A stretch of DNA of 64,000 nt from positions 1-64,000 of the forward strand of contig JAFUZJ010000045.1 in NCBI GenBank assembly GCA_017476665.1, written 5' to 3'. Both the position numbers and the translations under genes were made by a program. The DNA comes from Lachnospiraceae bacterium (lineage in GTDB: Bacteria > Bacillota > Clostridia > Lachnospirales > Lachnospiraceae). Positions 44,297 to 54,236 of the stretch are shown one piece after another. Position 1 is the stretch's first letter. Each line of letters opens with the position of its first letter. The notes beneath the pieces are model-generated. The model was not told where the DNA came from, ran no database searches, and saw only the letters and a list, made by a program, of their open reading frames with translations.

Positions 44297-45844
44297 TTAT
44301 AAACGAATCCTGTAACGAACCGGTTTACTTTCTGTAAAAGTTAATTCCCCTCCGTCCGGTAACTCATATGGCTGATTGGGAACAAGTGGTCTTCCATTCA
44401 ACAGCGTGTGGTTGGCGGATCCCAAATCAATCACATAGTATCTGCCGTCTCTTTTTTCGATTCTGGCATGCTGCCTTCCGATTCTCGTAAAATCTTTGCT
44501 GAATGCTACATCCGGCTGATTTTCATCCGAGGAAGTTCTTCCGATAGTAATAAATGCTCCCGGAAAATTCAGACTGATTCTGGGAATTGCCCCTTCAATC
44601 GGACTATGTATCAGCTCCAGATATGCACTGATCTGATATTCTTCATCAAAGATTTCCGTTTTATCGGAATCCTGTTGCATAAAAGCCACATTTTGTACCG
44701 GCGTATACTGCGCTTCCTGATACTGCCTCTGCGACGCTGTATTATTGGACTTTACATTGCTCTGTACATTTGACGACTGCATTGCAGCATTGTTGGTTTG
44801 TACAATAGGCTGCTTTTTCTCTTCCGCACCCTTTTTCTTTCCAAATAAAAATCCACCACTGCTTTTAGGCTCCTTCGCAGGCTTTTTCTTATTATCACCA
44901 AAAAGCGCATTCATCACCTCATCATCACTGTTCGCAGCCGGTGCTTCATAGGATGATGTCACTTCACTCATAAACGAATTGTTGGTGTTATTATTCTTAT
45001 TATTCACCTTACCGTTCTTATCCGAATTTCCGCCACCGAATAATCCCTTGATTCCACCTTTCTTTTCCACAGCTTCCGGCGCAGACTGCTTGTTGTCCTG
45101 TACAGACACCGTACTGCTCTGCTGCGGAAATCCCGGAGACGGAGATTTATCCGTCATATATCCGGACGTCTGTGTTATATCGGATTGCGGCGCAACGTAA
45201 GAGGATTGTATCGCAGGCTGAGGCGTAACCGATGAGCGTCCCGCCACACTCGGCTGTGCAGCTAACTGAGGCGTTGATTTTCCGGCACTCTGCGCCGTAT
45301 ATTGACTCTCCTCCTGGAAAAAGCTATATAGATCAGCCAACGTTACTCCCTGTCTCGAGAAAAATTTATACATGCTTACCTGGAAATTTGCGTCATCCTT
45401 TATTGTCGTCCGGTCAAATACGCTCTTAAAAAAGCGGAAAATATCCTCGTCCGAATTTCGATACGACATTTCCGGAACATAGATGTATAACACCTCACTG
45501 TTTTTTTTGCTCAAAAAGATGTATCTGGTATCAATGCAGATATTATGATAATCCAAAAACCAGTCCTTGCCTTTGATAAAGGGTGACAACAGATTCATAT
45601 ATAACCTGACAAACTCCGCCTTCGTGAAATTCATGCTGGCATACTCCAGTGCAATGGTATTAACCAGCTTATATTTCAGTGAAACACTGCCGTTGATTTC
45701 CACAGTCTTAAACGGGATCAAAAAATCCGGACAGTCCTCTTTGGTGACTTTGATGGCTATTTCATCCAACTGTATGGGCTCTTGAAGGTTAATATTCAAA
45801 TAATTTGCTTCCAAAGAACTTTGCAGAGAAAAATTTTCATTCAT
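44297..45844 (-). CDS. FHA-domain protein with DUF6382-like N-terminus
   Basis: 515 residues. The N-terminal 165 residues resemble the DUF6382 domain often fused to FHA in Firmicutes. The middle (about 175-395) is Gln/Ser/Asn/Lys-rich and disordered. The C-terminal FHA domain has ITIGRTSSD, RIGRQHARIE and LGSANHTLLNGRPL, the residues that bind phosphothreonine. AAGGAG lies eight bases before the ATG. It is the likely reader of kinase phosphorylation in this run and may connect it to the pilus machine. Confidence 0.9.
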   Translation of the reverse strand: MNENFSLQSSLEANYLNINLQEPIQLDEIAIKVTKEDCPDFLIPFKTVEINGSVSLKYKLVNTIALEYASMNFTKAEFVRLYMNLLSPFIKGKDWFLDYHNICIDTRYIFLSKKNSEVLYIYVPEMSYRNSDEDIFRFFKSVFDRTTIKDDANFQVSMYKFFSRQGVTLADLYSFFQEESQYTAQSAGKSTPQLAAQPSVAGRSSVTPQPAIQSSYVAPQSDITQTSGYMTDKSPSPGFPQQSSTVSVQDNKQSAPEAVEKKGGIKGLFGGGNSDKNGKVNNKNNNTNNSFMSEVTSSYEAPAANSDDEVMNALFGDNKKKPAKEPKSSGGFLFGKKKGAEEKKQPIVQTNNAAMQSSNVQSNVKSNNTASQRQYQEAQYTPVQNVAFMQQDSDKTEIFDEEYQISAYLELIHSPIEGAIPRISLNFPGAFITIGRTSSDENQPDVAFSKDFTRIGRQHARIEKRDGRYYVIDLGSANHTLLNGRPLVPNQPYELPDGGELTFTESKPVRYRIRL

Positions 45845-45869
45845 GACATTTGCTCCTTATCATTAGTAA

Positions 45870-47213
45870 CTAATCTTCATAGTATCTTAGTTTTACAAAT
45901 TTTACATTTTCGCCCATTGGCTTTGCCTGTGCAACGCCTTCATGAAAAGGCATTGCCTCCTCAAACACAGAGTCGATCACCAACTGATTATACATACTGA
46001 TATACCCCCAGTCGCTTGCAGTCTCAACAGCCGCCAGCCCATTGGAAAACGACCATGCGTCATAATACTGATAGTCGATGACCAGATTCCCTTGCACATC
46101 CGCAAACCCCCATTTACCATCAGCATTTCCAACAGCTATATAACCATTTGCCGATTCGGGAGCCTTGGCATTGGCAAACGCTGCCGACACGATCACATTT
46201 CCGTCTTTGTCAATTTCAATTAAATGCCAGCTGCTGCCTTCCTTCACCATTCCAATATTGTTTACAAACACACAACCATATGAGTTAACCGCAACATCAT
46301 CAAAACGGAAATCTGTCACATCCGTTCCATCGTCCCTGATAATCTTCCACTTGCTGCCTTCCCGTACAGCTGCAACTCCGCACGAATTCACCGTAATCTC
46401 ATCAAACTGCCATGCCGCTGCCATAGGTTCAAAATCATAATTATAATAGCTGTACTTTCCGTCACGCATACCAATAATTCTTTTTATGGTCATGTCTTTG
46501 ACATCCGTCATTTTAGGATAAACGCTCCCGTCATCGACGCCATATTTATCCCCATCCATCGTGATAGAGTAGTACATGCCATCAGAAGACACAACAGCCA
46601 GCTTCAGATTATTATCAAATCTGGTAGCTGTATCATAGATCGCAGGCAGCAATACTTTACCGGAGCTGTTTACATACCCCCATTTTTCCCCATCAAAAGC
46701 CGGCATAGTCGCATTATCCTTTGTCGGTAAAATCTGCACAAACTTTGTACTGGATGTTGTGAACTCATACCGATGCGCCTCATAATAATCCCGCAGGATT
46801 TGAGAATCCAGATTGCCTGTTCCTTTTTTGATCAACTCCATTGCCTTCGCGAGTTTATAGCTTTCTATGTAATATTCAGCCGCATTTAAATATTCATTTT
46901 CTGACGCGATATTCTTTTCTGCCCGACTCTCTACCAGGTCAATATATTTCTTGGTATCTCCGTGTTTCTCATAACAGACAAGGAGTTTGTCCTGGATTTC
47001 CAGCTCGGCGCCCGTCTTTAATTTAAGCGCGTCTTCATATAAAGGAATCGCTCTTATATATAATTCCTTCTCCTTATATCCATCTGCCTCTTCAACCAGC
47101 TTTCGCTGTGTTTCCTTCACTTCTACGCCGGACGCGGCTCGTAAAGATACGATCCATCCCAGAAAAATCACACCTGTAAATACTAATATCAAAAGAAGCC
47201 TCTTTGTTTTCAT
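45870..47213 (-). CDS. WG-repeat protein with N-terminal membrane anchor
   Basis: 447 residues. One hydrophobic anchor at about 5-25, then a helical TPR-like part (about 30-140) with KELYIRAIPLYEDALKL. From about 165 on, WG-type repeats follow, seen as KWGYVNSSGKVLLPAIYD, KWGFADVQGNLVIDYQYYD and DWGYISMYNQLVID. Such repeats form an extracellular beta-structure of unclear function. It lies between the FHA gene and prepilin peptidase gene and is probably part of the surface apparatus. Confidence 0.85.
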   Translation of the reverse strand: MKTKRLLLILVFTGVIFLGWIVSLRAASGVEVKETQRKLVEEADGYKEKELYIRAIPLYEDALKLKTGAELEIQDKLLVCYEKHGDTKKYIDLVESRAEKNIASENEYLNAAEYYIESYKLAKAMELIKKGTGNLDSQILRDYYEAHRYEFTTSSTKFVQILPTKDNATMPAFDGEKWGYVNSSGKVLLPAIYDTATRFDNNLKLAVVSSDGMYYSITMDGDKYGVDDGSVYPKMTDVKDMTIKRIIGMRDGKYSYYNYDFEPMAAAWQFDEITVNSCGVAAVREGSKWKIIRDDGTDVTDFRFDDVAVNSYGCVFVNNIGMVKEGSSWHLIEIDKDGNVIVSAAFANAKAPESANGYIAVGNADGKWGFADVQGNLVIDYQYYDAWSFSNGLAAVETASDWGYISMYNQLVIDSVFEEAMPFHEGVAQAKPMGENVKFVKLRYYED

Positions 47214-47244
47214 TCTTCCGTCTGCCTTCCTATATGTATATAGT

Positions 47245-47898
47245 CTATAAAATAAAATAAGTGATCAAAACGCCACCATACAAAAACGGGACCAACGGCA
47301 CCTGATCCTTCACCGTCAATTTTTTTCGGACAAGCTGAATTATGGAATAAAGAAAACACAACAAAGTTCCATACACAATTCCCCCCATGATCCGCTGTCC
47401 TGTCATATATAATCCCATAATAAACGCCAGCTTAACATCTCCTGCCCCTAACTGGCGCTTTGATAAAATATAACAAAGCAGGAAGATCAAGCCGCTGGCA
47501 ATCCCTCCGATCAATCCTCGTCCCAGAAGTTCCATGCCATATTGCGTATCTGAAATAATAGTAACTCCAACAACCAACGCCCATAGCATCAACATACCCG
47601 CAAGCATTCGATTGGGCACCCAGTGTTGCAAAAAATCCGTTTCCGCAAGCACAGCCATGCCGCCAACCAGGAACAATGATAATACATGAAGCGCAATCGG
47701 CATCTCGATCCACCGAAAAGCACTGATTCCGCAAGTGCAGCAGAATGTAACCAATCCCCAAATCCACACCGATCTCTTCTGCATCCAAAATCCATCGCAT
47801 GGGATATTCAGCTTACCTTTTTTACTCAAATAGTAAATAATGCCGTAAAATGCGATCGTTACGATCAATCCTTCAAAAACAGCACATATATATCGCAT
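47245..47898 (-). CDS. Prepilin peptidase, A24 family (TadV/CpaA-like)
   Basis: About 217 residues with several membrane helices. The two catalytic aspartates are visible: ETDFLQHWVPN (about residue 86) and the GAGDVKLAF motif. It cleaves prepilin leaders at the Gly-x site. It lacks the N-terminal Cys-rich domain of bifunctional PilD enzymes, usual for Tad peptidases, but such a domain is encoded separately at 43.0-43.5 kb. AAGGAG lies four bases before the ATG at 47898; the earlier ATG at 47916 has no ribosome site. Confidence 0.88.
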   Translation of the reverse strand: MRYICAVFEGLIVTIAFYGIIYYLSKKGKLNIPCDGFWMQKRSVWIWGLVTFCCTCGISAFRWIEMPIALHVLSLFLVGGMAVLAETDFLQHWVPNRMLAGMLMLWALVVGVTIISDTQYGMELLGRGLIGGIASGLIFLLCYILSKRQLGAGDVKLAFIMGLYMTGQRIMGGIVYGTLLCFLYSIIQLVRKKLTVKDQVPLVPFLYGGVLITYFIL

Positions 47899-47936
47899 AG
47901 TTCTCCTTCTGCGCATGTCTATACCGCGATAAATTA

Positions 47937-48803
47937 TTATTTATTCATCGGCACGGTTTGTCCGTCTCCATTCAACCAGGCTGCTACCGATACCCGCTGT
48001 ACCACATGAACTTTGGGATCCGGCAGAACAAATCCGATAAAACTCATATCAACATCATATTGTACAACGAAATCAATGATTCGCTTTTCCGTCTCTCCGC
48101 TGTCATTAAACACAGAGGAACCGCTGAAATCCAATCCGGCATAACCGTCCACCACACCATAACTTTTAAGATATGCATCTGCCTGTGAACCACCCAGATA
48201 TTTCTTGGTCAAGCCTTCCGCAATCAACATACCCGCCAATTTATGTACTCCATATTCAGCGCCTTCCAAACCCATGTAAACAATTCCTGCGATTAATCCG
48301 TCTTTATCACTGAATAAATCTGTAACCTTTTCTTTTGAAGAAATTGCCGATTTTTTTGTCTCTTCCAAATCATTTTTTACTGTGTTGTATGACTCCTTTA
48401 CCGAGTTGATATAGTCTTCCGACAGACTTACATTCTGTGCATTACTGACCAGTTTTTCTCCATCGCCAACTGTTCCCTCAATCTTTACTAATGTGTCAAT
48501 TACCTGTGCTTGTGTATCATCAATTTTCCCTGTATATGGGTCACCGTCTTCCCCTACCTTCTTTTCTGCGCCCCTTACGCCTAATGCCTGATACAAATAA
48601 GAATAACTTGCCACTTCATTGGCTGCAGAATTGATGGCAAACTGAATCCGGTTATGCACAATAAAAATATTTGTCAGATAAATGATTGCAATGACCACCA
48701 TAAGAAAGATGGTGAATGATATGGTACACTCGACTACCATCATCCCGCTTTCATCATTCCGTATCCCTTCTTGTACTCTTTTCCATTTCATGAATTTTTT
48801 CAT
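47937..48803 (-). CDS. TadE-like pseudopilin
   Basis: 288 residues. A short basic leader ends in NDESG, then the hydrophobic pilin helix MMVVECTISFTIFLMVVIAI. Glu lies at +5 after the presumed Gly cleavage site, the class III prepilin rule. The rest is an extracytoplasmic domain with a coiled-coil-like part at about 105-165. It is probably cleaved by the A24 peptidase encoded directly downstream. Confidence 0.83.
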   Translation of the reverse strand: MKKFMKWKRVQEGIRNDESGMMVVECTISFTIFLMVVIAIIYLTNIFIVHNRIQFAINSAANEVASYSYLYQALGVRGAEKKVGEDGDPYTGKIDDTQAQVIDTLVKIEGTVGDGEKLVSNAQNVSLSEDYINSVKESYNTVKNDLEETKKSAISSKEKVTDLFSDKDGLIAGIVYMGLEGAEYGVHKLAGMLIAEGLTKKYLGGSQADAYLKSYGVVDGYAGLDFSGSSVFNDSGETEKRIIDFVVQYDVDMSFIGFVLPDPKVHVVQRVSVAAWLNGDGQTVPMNK

Positions 48804-48822
48804 AGAGACCAGTATCTCCTCG

Positions 48823-51402
48823 TTAATAACTTCTCGTCACGGTAAATTTATAACTGTTCTTCTCAAACTCCTTTAGCGCATCATAAGTATCCTCCGATGC
48901 CGCAGACTTTGCGAAGTTATCAGGCATCACCAAAAAATTCATATGAACTGCACAGGAGGCGTTTACTGCTGTTACTGCGTCAGACATCTTAAACTCCAAT
49001 TTCTCCAAGTCCTTCACCACGCCCCCATTTTGTTCAACATTATTGACATTTAGTTCAACCAAATTTTCTGTCCGTTGTGTGAGATCGCTCATACTGGTAA
49101 AAAACAGCATCATGACCATAACATAATTCTCATAATCCATTTTTAATTCACCTGTATCAGCCGGTGAAACATCTGCTGAACTATCGATAAGCCCTTTAAA
49201 ACTGTTATAAGCAGTCAATTCCTCCAGTTTAGATTTCACAACATAAACCTCATTTCCTTCTTTCAATTCCTTCCAGTCAGCTGCAGTCTCTATTCCGGCT
49301 ACTCCCAGACGAAGAGCTCCATTTACTACCAGTCCAAGCGCAGGATTTACTGCAGCTGCCGCATCCGAAATAATTTGTATCGACTCATTAACCTGTTGTA
49401 TCTGATAAGTTGCTGCAAAGTTCATAATCATTCGGAATCCAAGAATCTTATATTTTGCAGATTTAAGATTATCATTCGACGAGTTTGACCCATTTAACAC
49501 ATATTCCAGCTCTGCCCCATATAAATAATTAATTCTTTGAGACATCTCATATCCGGTCAAAGATTCCTTTACCTCTACCTCTCCTGCATTATTCTTTTTG
49601 ACCGGAGTTACGCGGTCAGAGAACATCCCAAAATCATACTCAACCGTATAGAATTTTAATAATAATTCTTCTCCCTTCTGTTCTAATCCTGCTTTTGTGA
49701 ACATCTTTTTTACTGCACCGATATCAAATTCCTTATCATTGTCTTCCTTTGCGGCACTTCCGTAGCCAAACGCCTCCGGAATATCTCTTAATCCGCTTAC
49801 ATTATCATCTTCTTTTAGTTCCTCCTTACTATTTTGTAATTCTTTATCCGCCTCTTCCCTCTTCGCTTTAGAACGCTCCGCAGCAGCATCAGAATAGTTT
49901 TCAAAGCACTTTTCCAAGGATTCATATGCTTTTTTAAACTTAGTATCATACATGAAATAATCATAGTCATCCAAAATAAGCCAGCAGTTTTCCAATAGAT
50001 TTATTGTTTTACTATTGTCAAAATCATAATATTCCATTTCCTTATCTGCTGCAGCATTAACAAAATAAATATCTCTATAATCGACCAGATTATCAAAGAA
50101 TTTGTCCATTTTTTCTTTATATCGATCTACAGCACTACGATTAGCCCCATCCAAAAAAATGTCTAAGCGTTCAATAGTATCAAGTTGACTGCTAATCTCA
50201 TCAATTGTTTCAAGATCTTTCTTTATTCCATTCTTGATAGAATCTGAAACAGTCGTGTCCTGCAAAAGCGCATCCATTTCTTTTCTCAGTTCCGCCATCT
50301 TATCATATTCTGTTTTCAAGGCTTTTTCTTTATTTAGTAATGAAAAATGCACATCTACATAGTTATATATTGTTAAATCACCGGCGTGTGCCTTTGTTTC
50401 TATCGCCATTGCTGCGCTCGAATACTTGTTTTCCAACTTCTCCTTAGTGGAATCCGGCTTTAGCTCTACCCACTTATCATATATCCCTGCTTTTTCTTTT
50501 GTGTCATCATCAGGTTCTTCCGGCTTAGGATCAGGTGCTCCTTTCCAATTCTTCATTGCTTCCTCATACTCTGCAACTGCATCGGAAGCCTCTTTTCCTA
50601 CTGTAAACCCATCTTTTGTACCATCAACCGTCTTGAGATTATATACAGCCACATATGACAAATACTCCTCAGACTCGATCAATTCCTGATAGGTTGTTTT
50701 AAAGTCTGTAATAGAATCATTCACGTCCTCTAGATATTGCCGAAACATCTTAAATTTCTTTAATTCCTCGTAGTACTCCTTCGCCTTCTCAAAGAATTTT
50801 TCAGCCTGTTCTCCTATCTCCTGTCTCTTCTCAATTGCTTCTGCATTTTTCTGCGTTTTTTGTACCGCTTCTATCGCCTCTATTACTTTACTTCCATCAT
50901 CTCCTATACATTGCACAATCCGAAATTTCATAAAATCGCCTACCTGCGAGCTAAATATCAGATTGTTCCCTAGATTAGCCCCTTCAACCGGCTTGTAATC
51001 TATGGTAAGCTCTGCATCCCGATACGGCATAAACCCGGAGTATGCTCCGGATTTTCCCATTTTATTACCAACATAATGCCTTGTATCCTTAAGATGCTCC
51101 CACTCAATCTGCTGTGCATTCGGATAAAAAGAACTTGTCATATACCCTTGCAAAACATCCAATTGTCTTAATGCAACATCATTCTGCGTCACAGAAAACA
51201 GACCGTAAAGTTCCTTCAGAACATTGTCATAGTAGGTCATCACGGTTTGTCCATAGTTGTCAGCCACCATTACTGCCTGATTGCTATATAATTTGATTCT
51301 TGCCAGGTCCACTAAAAAACTGGTAAAAAAAATAGTAGGTACCATAATCAATGCCACCATTACTGTCATGGAACCTCTGGATCGTTTTAGAAATAACCTC
51401 AT
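48823..51402 (-). CDS. Large Tad-associated protein (DUF5702-type)
   Basis: 859 residues. The N-terminal RSRGSMTVMVALIMVPTIFF is a pilin-like hydrophobic helix, followed by the conserved SNQAVMVADNYGQTVMTYYD region. Residues of about 180-580 are Lys/Glu-rich and predicted coiled coil. The C-terminal part (about 600-859) is the conserved domain. Proteins of this type sit in Gram-positive Tad loci next to TadE genes and are thought to be large pseudopilins or scaffold subunits. GGGGGAAG precedes the ATG. Function unproven. Confidence 0.8.
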   Translation of the reverse strand: MRLFLKRSRGSMTVMVALIMVPTIFFTSFLVDLARIKLYSNQAVMVADNYGQTVMTYYDNVLKELYGLFSVTQNDVALRQLDVLQGYMTSSFYPNAQQIEWEHLKDTRHYVGNKMGKSGAYSGFMPYRDAELTIDYKPVEGANLGNNLIFSSQVGDFMKFRIVQCIGDDGSKVIEAIEAVQKTQKNAEAIEKRQEIGEQAEKFFEKAKEYYEELKKFKMFRQYLEDVNDSITDFKTTYQELIESEEYLSYVAVYNLKTVDGTKDGFTVGKEASDAVAEYEEAMKNWKGAPDPKPEEPDDDTKEKAGIYDKWVELKPDSTKEKLENKYSSAAMAIETKAHAGDLTIYNYVDVHFSLLNKEKALKTEYDKMAELRKEMDALLQDTTVSDSIKNGIKKDLETIDEISSQLDTIERLDIFLDGANRSAVDRYKEKMDKFFDNLVDYRDIYFVNAAADKEMEYYDFDNSKTINLLENCWLILDDYDYFMYDTKFKKAYESLEKCFENYSDAAAERSKAKREEADKELQNSKEELKEDDNVSGLRDIPEAFGYGSAAKEDNDKEFDIGAVKKMFTKAGLEQKGEELLLKFYTVEYDFGMFSDRVTPVKKNNAGEVEVKESLTGYEMSQRINYLYGAELEYVLNGSNSSNDNLKSAKYKILGFRMIMNFAATYQIQQVNESIQIISDAAAAVNPALGLVVNGALRLGVAGIETAADWKELKEGNEVYVVKSKLEELTAYNSFKGLIDSSADVSPADTGELKMDYENYVMVMMLFFTSMSDLTQRTENLVELNVNNVEQNGGVVKDLEKLEFKMSDAVTAVNASCAVHMNFLVMPDNFAKSAASEDTYDALKEFEKNSYKFTVTRSY

Positions 51403-51421
51403 GACACTTCCCCCTCAAGCC

Positions 51422-52081
51422 TTATATATGGAGTTTCTCCTTGAAACTGTTGTAAAACTCTGTCACTTTACCCACTGCCTCTTTAGCCCACTCACCAACT
51501 TTGGTATCTTCTATAATATCAATGGCAAAATCCACATCCCTGATAAATTCATCTCCATCTGACACAACCGCTGTTCCGGTTACTTCAATTATCATTTCAT
51601 TTGTACCGCCCACCATTGCCAGATTAATAGCAGGTACAATCGTCTGAGTCGCCTTTGCCTCTATGGATTTATAGACAACATAATTATGCTTATCTACCGT
51701 GACCTCAACATTACTTCCGTCATCAAAAAACATATATCCACACATATCCTTAAAAAATGTGCTGAATTCATCCTTATTAAAGCTCATAAAGAAAAATCTA
51801 TACGGGAACAGATACTTTGGATCACTATATCCGCTTCCTGTACCTGCAATATTGGTATCATTCACAGTGTACTTCATGTCTTTTTCCACTGTCACATAAC
51901 TATCGGAATATGTATTTTTATAATAGATCAATGTGTTCTGCAGATTCGCCTGCAGATTTGCCTTCTGGCATAAAAAAATAGCAGCATAGAACAAAGCAAT
52001 GACCATAATCATGCAGAACGGCAAGAGAATAGTGGCTTCTACTATTGCCAGACCGTCTTCATTTTTCCGCATTTGTTTCAT
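51422..52081 (-). CDS. TadE-like pseudopilin
   Basis: About 219 residues. MKQMRKNEDG leader, then LAIVEATILLPFCMIMVIAL with Glu at +5 after Gly, so a canonical class III prepilin. The outer domain includes GDEFIRDVDFAIDII. AGGAGG lies nine bases before the ATG at 52081; the frame's earlier start at 52102 is not supported. It is the gene between the pilin and the DUF5702-type gene. Confidence 0.85.
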   Translation of the reverse strand: MKQMRKNEDGLAIVEATILLPFCMIMVIALFYAAIFLCQKANLQANLQNTLIYYKNTYSDSYVTVEKDMKYTVNDTNIAGTGSGYSDPKYLFPYRFFFMSFNKDEFSTFFKDMCGYMFFDDGSNVEVTVDKHNYVVYKSIEAKATQTIVPAINLAMVGGTNEMIIEVTGTAVVSDGDEFIRDVDFAIDIIEDTKVGEWAKEAVGKVTEFYNSFKEKLHI

Positions 52082-52122
52082 TCTACGCTGCCTCCTTTGC
52101 ATCCTTTACCGGCACTACCGTA

Positions 52123-52347
52123 CTACCGGTGAATTGTATCCGACTGCCCTGTTATCTTCTCCCACGTTGTGTTAAACCACTCCTGAATATTCTCCCAGAA
52201 GATTGCCGCCAGCAAAACAACGATCAGGATCAAAAGTACTGTAGCAACAATCGAAGACACGCCTGTTTCGTCTTTCTTCAGGTCTTCCCAAAAATTGTTC
52301 CATCTGATCTGTGCGTCAATATACATACGATCCAATGTATTAAACAT
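52123..52347 (-). CDS. Flp-type major pilin candidate
   Basis: 74 residues. The long leader (about 29) ends in KKDETG, followed by VSSIVATVLLILIVVLLAAI. This is the layout of Flp1-like pilins, and the leader-helix junction resembles archaeal pilins (GVSxIVAxxLL). There is no Glu at +5, unlike in the two TadE-like proteins. AGGAGG lies seven bases before the ATG. Between the tadC-like and tadE-like genes, it is the best candidate for the pilus shaft subunit. Confidence 0.83.
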   Translation of the reverse strand: MFNTLDRMYIDAQIRWNNFWEDLKKDETGVSSIVATVLLILIVVLLAAIFWENIQEWFNTTWEKITGQSDTIHR

Positions 52348-52403
52348 TTTTGCTCCTCCTTCGTACTTAAATGCTTTTTAAAGTTTATTATCATCCGGTC
52401 TGA

Positions 52404-53450
52404 TTAGAAATTGAAGCCACTCATCACCGGTACAATAATCAAAATTATGATTCCCAAAAACATCAGCATTGTCGGAATCATCAGCTTACTCTGTATTTTT
52501 TCCCCCATGCGCCTTGCATTGTGTTTATGCTCCATCCAGCTTTCACTGTTAAGGCTCTTGAAGAGCTCCACGATCTCCGAGTTACCCTTGGACATATTCT
52601 GTATGATAGCAGTCGCCAGCTTGGTTGTGTAATTGTTATTGCACCTTGTAATAAACTTGGAATATGCCTCGACAGGCGGCACATTATTGTCAAAATCAAT
52701 ATTGACACGATTCATTTCTGTGTAGAGTGTTCCGTGCCCGCTCTTGCTGGCCAGCTTCCACGCCTGATTGACCTCCATACCTGCAACGGTCAAAAGCGCA
52801 AGCTTAGATACAACCTGTGGAAATTCTCTCTCAATCTCTTCTGCCCGTTTGTTTACAATAGAGTTCACACTGTCATAGGGCAAATATCCCATCAGCGCAA
52901 AAACAGCAAACGCGACAACTGCAACAACAATGCTTCTAGTTCCCATTCCCATACCAAGTGCAAACCCCAGCGCTGCCAAAAAAGCCGTGACGCCAAGGAT
53001 CAGATTGCCAAACAAAGACGCCAGCAGATAATAGGTATAATTGATTGCCTCTTTCTTCTCCTTAAACTGCACGCACTTCTGATTCATCTTCTTGATCAAA
53101 TCATTGGTAGAATCCCAATTCATCAACTGCATCAGGCGGTACCCTGCAAGCGGTATCATGTCCAACGCACTTAGCTTATTTTTGTTGAGCGAATCCAACA
53201 GCTTTTGTGCCTCATCTAACTTCTTTTTAAGCTTTTTTCCCTGTGCAATTTTCTTTTTATCTGTTAAATCATTGGTCTTTTGCATTTCCTCCACCAAAAG
53301 CTTCATTTCAATCTGTGTGCTTTTAATGGTCTCCACTTGTGTCTCCTTCATACAAGTGAGCATTGCGCCCACAATACTATTGTTTGCTGTCATGAACAAA
53401 AAACAAAAGACAAGAAAACAAGCCGTAGCGGCTATCATACAAATGATCAT
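52404..53450 (-). CDS. tadC: TadC-like inner-membrane platform protein
   Basis: 348 residues. T2SS-F-type domain in the C-terminal half: EREFPQVVSKLALLTVAGM, then GNSEIVELFKSLNSES and the final helix MLMFLGIIILIIVPVM. An N-terminal helix and a charged coiled coil (about 50-95) precede. With TadB it forms the membrane platform turned by CpaF. GGAG lies six bases before the ATG, 13 bases after tadB. Confidence 0.87.
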   Translation of the reverse strand: MIICMIAATACFLVFCFLFMTANNSIVGAMLTCMKETQVETIKSTQIEMKLLVEEMQKTNDLTDKKKIAQGKKLKKKLDEAQKLLDSLNKNKLSALDMIPLAGYRLMQLMNWDSTNDLIKKMNQKCVQFKEKKEAINYTYYLLASLFGNLILGVTAFLAALGFALGMGMGTRSIVVAVVAFAVFALMGYLPYDSVNSIVNKRAEEIEREFPQVVSKLALLTVAGMEVNQAWKLASKSGHGTLYTEMNRVNIDFDNNVPPVEAYSKFITRCNNNYTTKLATAIIQNMSKGNSEIVELFKSLNSESWMEHKHNARRMGEKIQSKLMIPTMLMFLGIIILIIVPVMSGFNF

Positions 53451-53463
53451 ATCTCGCTCCTTA

Positions 53464-54222
53464 TCACACTTCTATATTGCTGCTCTTCACCGCAATCACA
53501 TAAGATATTCCAAAAATTATAAGCGCTACCGTTGCCGCCACATGTCCCACCATCGTCTCGAAGAGACTTTCCGTCAGCCCTGATCCCATCGCTGACATCG
53601 CAATTACAATAATAATCGGCATAATCAACATGGTCGTGGTCTCCGATTTTGCCGAAGTAATGGTAGTCTCAATCTCCTGCTCAATCTCTATCTTGTCTCC
53701 AATAATGGCATTCGTCTGGGCAAGAATATCACCGAACCGGTCGCTTTTGCCCTCAATAACGCCGTAAATCGTTGCAAAACTTCTGATATCCTCCAGATTG
53801 CTCCGGTTCGCCAGATCCTCAAACAATACTTTGAGCTCTTTACCGCCTCCCTCGTACTGCATGATAATGTTTTCAACTTCTTTGACAATGTCAGCCTTAG
53901 CATTGTAAGAAAGCTTCAGATCTTCCAATGCAGACTTTACAGCTTTTACTTCTACATTTCCCGCTCTCACAGCCACATTCATGGATTCCAGAAAATCTTT
54001 GAATTGTAACCTTAAAACCTTCTGTCGTTTTCCGATAGTAGATTCCGCATAAATTTTCTCCACGAAAATACCCGCCAGGAATCCCACAATCAAAGATATG
54101 GGAATCAGGTGATAGAACAGGTACGCCACAACAGAAACCAATAGGCTGAACAAAACATACATTCCTATGTGTTCCGCCTTTGTCATATTGCATTTGTAAT
54201 AAATTGGCATTTTATTGTCCAT
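53464..54222 (-). CDS. tadB: TadB-like inner-membrane platform protein
   Basis: 252 residues. Two early helices (about 20-55), a cytoplasmic T2SS-F-type domain with LRLQFKDFLESMNVAVRAG and DILAQTNAIIGDKIEIEQEI, and two C-terminal helices. AGGAG lies six bases before the ATG. It follows cpaF by 14 bases. Confidence 0.87.
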   Translation of the reverse strand: MDNKMPIYYKCNMTKAEHIGMYVLFSLLVSVVAYLFYHLIPISLIVGFLAGIFVEKIYAESTIGKRQKVLRLQFKDFLESMNVAVRAGNVEVKAVKSALEDLKLSYNAKADIVKEVENIIMQYEGGGKELKVLFEDLANRSNLEDIRSFATIYGVIEGKSDRFGDILAQTNAIIGDKIEIEQEIETTITSAKSETTTMLIMPIIIVIAMSAMGSGLTESLFETMVGHVAATVALIIFGISYVIAVKSSNIEV

Positions 54223-54236
54223 TTTCCGCTCCTTTT

